23,497 nt of DNA from a virus. The DNA lies in IMG/VR virus record IMGVR_UViG_3300021356_000169, positions 1 through 23,497 of that record. One strand, given 5' to 3'. The notes under the pieces are model-generated. The model did not search any database, was not told the DNA's origin, and saw nothing but the letters and a program-made list of their open reading frames with translations. Positions 21,783-23,497 of the stretch are shown here, in pieces (positions within the stretch are counted from its first letter, which is position 1; each line of letters starts with the position of its first letter). The translations under genes and the position numbers were made by a program.

Positions 21783-22154
21783 ATGATCAAAACTGCTTTC
21801 GCTGCTGCTGCCGCAGCCGTCGCTTTCGCTGCTCCAGGTGCTGCTCTTGCAGGTCCCTACGTTAACGTAGAGGCAAACTCAGGTTTCACTGGATCGGACT
21901 ACACTGGAACCACGACCGACGCTCACGTAGGCTACGCTGGATCCACTGGTGCTGTCTCCTACGGCATCCAGGCTGGTCCTTCTTTCGTTGTCACTGACGC
22001 TGGTGAATCTGACACCGTTCTGTCTGGTAAGGTCTATGGCAGCGTTGCTGCTACCGAAGCACTCGACATCTATGGCGAACTCTCCTTCGCTGGTGGCATC
22101 GACGGTGCTGACAACGGTTATGGCACCAAAGTTGGTGTTACTTGGTCCTTCTGA
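21783..22154 (+). CDS. Small exported outer-membrane beta-barrel-like protein (123 aa)
   Basis: The start at 21783, behind AAAGGA, yields a signal peptide MIKTAFAAAAAAVAFAAPGAALA with predicted cleavage after ALA (residue 23). The mature part is about 100 aa with six alternating strand segments (for example GPYVNVEANSGF, SYGIQAGPSFVV, VLSGKVYGSV, YGTKVGVTWSF) and a C-terminal Phe, the BamA recognition signature. Its codons are G/C-richer than in neighbouring tail genes. It is probably inserted in the host outer membrane late in infection (exclusion or permeability are guesses). The longer frame to 21639 does not fit a signal peptide. A strong terminator follows. Confidence 0.82.
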   Translation: MIKTAFAAAAAAVAFAAPGAALAGPYVNVEANSGFTGSDYTGTTTDAHVGYAGSTGAVSYGIQAGPSFVVTDAGESDTVLSGKVYGSVAATEALDIYGELSFAGGIDGADNGYGTKVGVTWSF

Positions 22155-22155
22155 T

Positions 22156-22162
22156 CTAAATA
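22156..22162 (+). promoter_or_regulatory. CTAAATA box between OMP stop and terminator
   Basis: The box lies 1 nt after the OMP stop but no gene starts within about 110 nt, and a terminator ends at 22241. It could initiate a short non-coding transcript (see the 22168-22241 entry). Confidence 0.4.
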
Positions 22163-22167
22163 GTGAT

Positions 22168-22241
22168 GCGATCTTTCGTGCGGTCGCTTCAAAAGTCGGA
22201 ACACCAAATCGGGGTGCCCTGTTTCAGGGTGCCCCTTTTTT
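22168..22241 (+). ncRNA. Candidate short late transcript (about 74 nt)
   Basis: If CTAAATA (22156-22162) is used, RNA would start near 22168 and stop at the 22211-22241 terminator. GCGAT (22168-22172) and GTCGC (22183-22187) can form a hairpin. The alternative is simply the 3' UTR of the OMP gene. No homologue is recognised. Confidence 0.3.
22211..22241 (+). terminator. Strong rho-independent terminator
   Basis: GGGGTGCCCTG (22211-22221) pairs with CAGGGTGCCCC (22225-22235) through 11 bp with two wobbles around a TTT loop, then T6. It ends OMP transcripts. Confidence 0.92.
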
Positions 22242-22247
22242 ATACCT

Positions 22248-22254
22248 CTAAATA
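22248..22254 (+). promoter_or_regulatory. Late promoter box (CTAAATA)
   Basis: The box is 19 nt upstream of the 22274 ATG, following the OMP terminator, and would start the small-gene cluster 22274-23406. Confidence 0.6.
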
Positions 22255-22273
22255 AATTGAATGATCTTTTATC

Positions 22274-22468
22274 ATGAACTACAAACCCTATTCAAAGGAA
22301 TGGCACAGGTATAGATACCTCAAAGAAGCTATCGATACCTACCTTGACGATTACGTAGATAACGATATCATTATGGAGGATATTCTCGACATTGTGTGCG
22401 ACCGACAGGAAAGAGCACATGCTGAGTATCATCGCCTTGAAGATCTAGAACTAAAACTGCGGGACTAA
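22274..22468 (+). CDS. Small helical hypothetical protein (64 aa)
   Basis: The 64-aa protein MNYKPYSKEWHRYRYLKEAI has a highly charged helical pattern (LDDYVDNDIIMEDILDIVCD, then HAEYHRLEDLELKLRD). The last third can form a coiled coil. One Cys is present. It lies behind a late box and is followed after one base by the next gene. No domain is recognised, and the context gives no clear role beyond late expression. Confidence 0.7.
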   Translation: MNYKPYSKEWHRYRYLKEAIDTYLDDYVDNDIIMEDILDIVCDRQERAHAEYHRLEDLELKLRD

Positions 22469-22469
22469 C

Positions 22470-22784
22470 ATGCTATCTACTCAATACAGACTACGACTCG
22501 AATTTATCTGTAAGAAGATCGCAAACAAGGAGGAAGTAAAATTAGACGACATGATCTGGGTGGAGAAACTCGCTAAGAGACACACCACCGCACGCGACTG
22601 GTTGAATAAAGCACGCCGTCAGGCGGCGCAGGACATCCAGGAAGGCACAATGGACGATTTTATGAATAAGATGGGTCTGGGCGATCCAGACCCCTCTAAC
22701 TACCGCACAGGGTTCGATGGTGCGGATGAAATCATTGACTGGTTCAAACAAGATAAACCTGATGATTGGAGGCAACGTGACTGA
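22470..22784 (+). CDS. Hypothetical protein (104 aa)
   Basis: The gene begins one base after the previous stop. The 104-aa product MLSTQYRLRLEFICKKIANK has an N-terminal basic helix, KLAKRHTTARDWLNKARRQAAQD (about residues 33-55) and an acidic, Asp/Trp-rich C-terminal half (WFKQDKPDDWRQRD). It is predicted soluble. The next gene starts by GTG within its last codons (22777), so the two are coupled. No known domain is recognised. Confidence 0.7.
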   Translation: MLSTQYRLRLEFICKKIANKEEVKLDDMIWVEKLAKRHTTARDWLNKARRQAAQDIQEGTMDDFMNKMGLGDPDPSNYRTGFDGADEIIDWFKQDKPDDWRQRD

Positions 22785-22953
22785 CGATATTATTGTTAAT
22801 ATGGATGGTGGTGTCGGTGGATCGTGGAAGGTCAATAAGATTACACCAGAGACTTATGAAAAAATGAATGAGGAGTTTGAGGAGGAAGGTCTTGCTTTCC
22901 GAATCATTGTCCCCACACAAGAACAAATTGACAAGTGGCAAAATGATCGATGA
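22777..22953 (+). CDS. Small hypothetical protein (58 aa), GTG start
   Basis: The GTG at 22777 follows a strong GGAGG (22768-22772) and overlaps the upstream stop (22784), giving MTDDIIVNMDGGVGGSWKV and 58 aa; ATG 22762 (63 aa) or 22801 (50 aa) are alternatives. The product is polar, with a TYEKMNEEFEEEG helix and a C-terminal VPTQEQIDKW segment. It overlaps the next gene by 11 nt. No domain is recognised. Confidence 0.6.
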   Translation: MTDDIIVNMDGGVGGSWKVNKITPETYEKMNEEFEEEGLAFRIIVPTQEQIDKWQNDR

Positions 22954-23170
22954 CAACTTTAGAAAAATTGCTGTAGAAAACCATCTAGAAGGCGTGACTA
23001 AATTAGTAGAAGGTTCTAATTGGGAAGAACCAACTAAACTGAATATTGCTAAGAACTTGGTAGAAAAAATTGAAGAACTCTTGGGTGGTGAGGCACATTA
23101 CTTTGAGTGCTGTGACCGTACCACAGAACACAGAAAAATTGTAATCGAATACAACCACAAACAAAAATGA
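22943..23170 (+). CDS. Hypothetical protein (75 aa)
   Basis: ATG 22943 lies in the end of the previous gene, and the longer frame to 22868 is inside it. The 75-aa product MIDDNFRKIAVENHLEG has an amphipathic helix (NIAKNLVEKIEELLGGE) and a short HYFECCDRTTEHRKIVIEY C-terminal part with adjacent cysteines (56-57). It is soluble and of unknown role. The next gene overlaps by ATGA. Confidence 0.65.
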   Translation: MIDDNFRKIAVENHLEGVTKLVEGSNWEEPTKLNIAKNLVEKIEELLGGEAHYFECCDRTTEHRKIVIEYNHKQK

Positions 23171-23406
23171 TTCAAGCACTAGTGTATGGTAACGGCGGTC
23201 AAGAATCTGAACGAGCAGTCATGGTTCTTGAAGCATGTGATCAAGATGTAAGAGAGTTTAAACTTGGTCTTGATTTTACCCATAAACAATTCAAAGCAGA
23301 ATTTGGCGACGAAGCAGAGTATCCACAGATTTCCATTGGTCTAGACCACCGTGGTAATTTGAAAGAGACTCTCAAGTACATGAGCGACAAAGGAATGTTT
23401 TTGTAG
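23167..23406 (+). CDS. Glutaredoxin-fold-like protein lacking the CxxC site (79 aa)
   Basis: The 79-aa protein MIQALVYGNGGQESERAVMV has the length and strand-helix order of a glutaredoxin. LVYGNGG aligns with the TTPGC position of the 688-939 glutaredoxin, EYPQISIGLDHRG with its SFPHVIIDGETIGG (cis-proline) segment, and LKETLKYM with its LVETAKLF. The active-site cysteines are absent (only Cys24, not in CxxC). It may bind a partner or be regulatory; this is inference. It overlaps the previous gene (ATGA), and a consensus promoter starts 3 nt after its stop. Confidence 0.65.
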   Translation: MIQALVYGNGGQESERAVMVLEACDQDVREFKLGLDFTHKQFKAEFGDEAEYPQISIGLDHRGNLKETLKYMSDKGMFL

Positions 23407-23408
23407 GC

Positions 23409-23437
23409 TTGACAAGACCTCAGAAACTCAGTATAAT
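23409..23437 (+). promoter_or_regulatory. Consensus sigma-70 promoter
   Basis: TTGACA (23409-23414) and TATAAT (23432-23437) match consensus exactly with a 17-bp spacer. Start is expected near 23444. It is the best promoter match in the window and drives the gene at 23462. Confidence 0.9.
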
Positions 23438-23461
23438 CAACTCTGTTAGGGATAAGACACC

Positions 23462-23497
23462 ATGACTTTAAAGACTTTTAAGAAGATTGACAAGAAA
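23462..23497 (+). CDS. Start of an unidentified gene, cut by window end
   Basis: ATG 23462 opens MTLKTFKKIDKK and runs past the last base. AGGG (23449-23452), about 9 nt before the ATG, is a plausible ribosome-binding site, and the consensus promoter sits 25 nt upstream. Twelve lysine-rich residues are too few for assignment. Confidence 0.55.
   Translation, partial: MTLKTFKKIDKK

Noticed and set aside
1-23497. tRNA genes, CRISPR arrays, integrase/attachment sites, insertion sequences
   Set aside because: I scanned both strands for cloverleaf sequences, repeated direct units, transposase-type frames and integrases and saw none.

Overview
This window is a contiguous piece of a T4-like cyanophage genome (a marine cyanomyovirus of the Synechococcus/Prochlorococcus type). 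Three things show this. It carries cyanobacterial photosynthesis and metabolism genes (the 3' part of psbD, and a CP12-like gene). It carries the T4-type gp32, gp33-like, gp4, gp53, gp48, gp26, gp27 and gp5 genes. It also has tightly packed small genes joined by ATGA, TAATG or TGATG overlaps. The host genus cannot be settled from the sequence alone.

Layout. (1) 1-8450, + strand: end of psbD, a glutaredoxin, then a long run of small cyanophage-type genes of mostly unknown role. These lead into thyX, phoH, a PD-(D/E)XK/RecB-like exonuclease, a gp33-like late-transcription co-activator, a DUF1825-like gene and the ssDNA-binding protein gp32. Two tiny membrane-protein genes follow gp32. Sigma-70-like promoters (TTGACA/TATAAT types) and hairpin-T terminators divide this region. 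(2) 8497-11390, - strand: a four-gene late operon, gp4 (head completion), an unrecognised 229-aa protein, gp48 (tube cap) and gp53 (baseplate wedge), ending in a hairpin terminator. (3) 11422-21638, + strand: a tail/baseplate block. It holds a tube-fold protein (possible gp54), gp26 with a candidate programmed -1 frameshift extension, a 954-aa tape-measure-like protein with a lysozyme/transglycosylase-like domain, a gp27-like hub protein, the CP12-like gene, a 972-aa OB-fold/Calx-beta hub protein and a beta-helix spike. (4) 21639-23497, + strand: a small exported outer-membrane beta-barrel-like protein behind a structured leader, a strong terminator, a late-promoter run of small genes ending in a cysteine-less glutaredoxin-like protein, and a consensus sigma-70 promoter driving a gene cut by the window end.

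How it fits together. The replication and nucleotide-supply genes of the left part (thyX, nrdC-like, gp32, exonuclease, phoH) precede the late structural genes. Seven CTAAATA/ATAAATA boxes resemble T4-type late promoters; five sit about 20-26 nt upstream of chosen start codons, one pair back to back at the divergent gp4/tube-protein junction. The most interesting signal is at 12921-12960: a T TTT TTC slippery heptamer, a 7-nt spacer and a 9-bp hairpin at the end of gp26. An open -1 frame continues for 61 codons up to the tape-measure start, which is the lambda G/GT arrangement inside a T4-like tail module.
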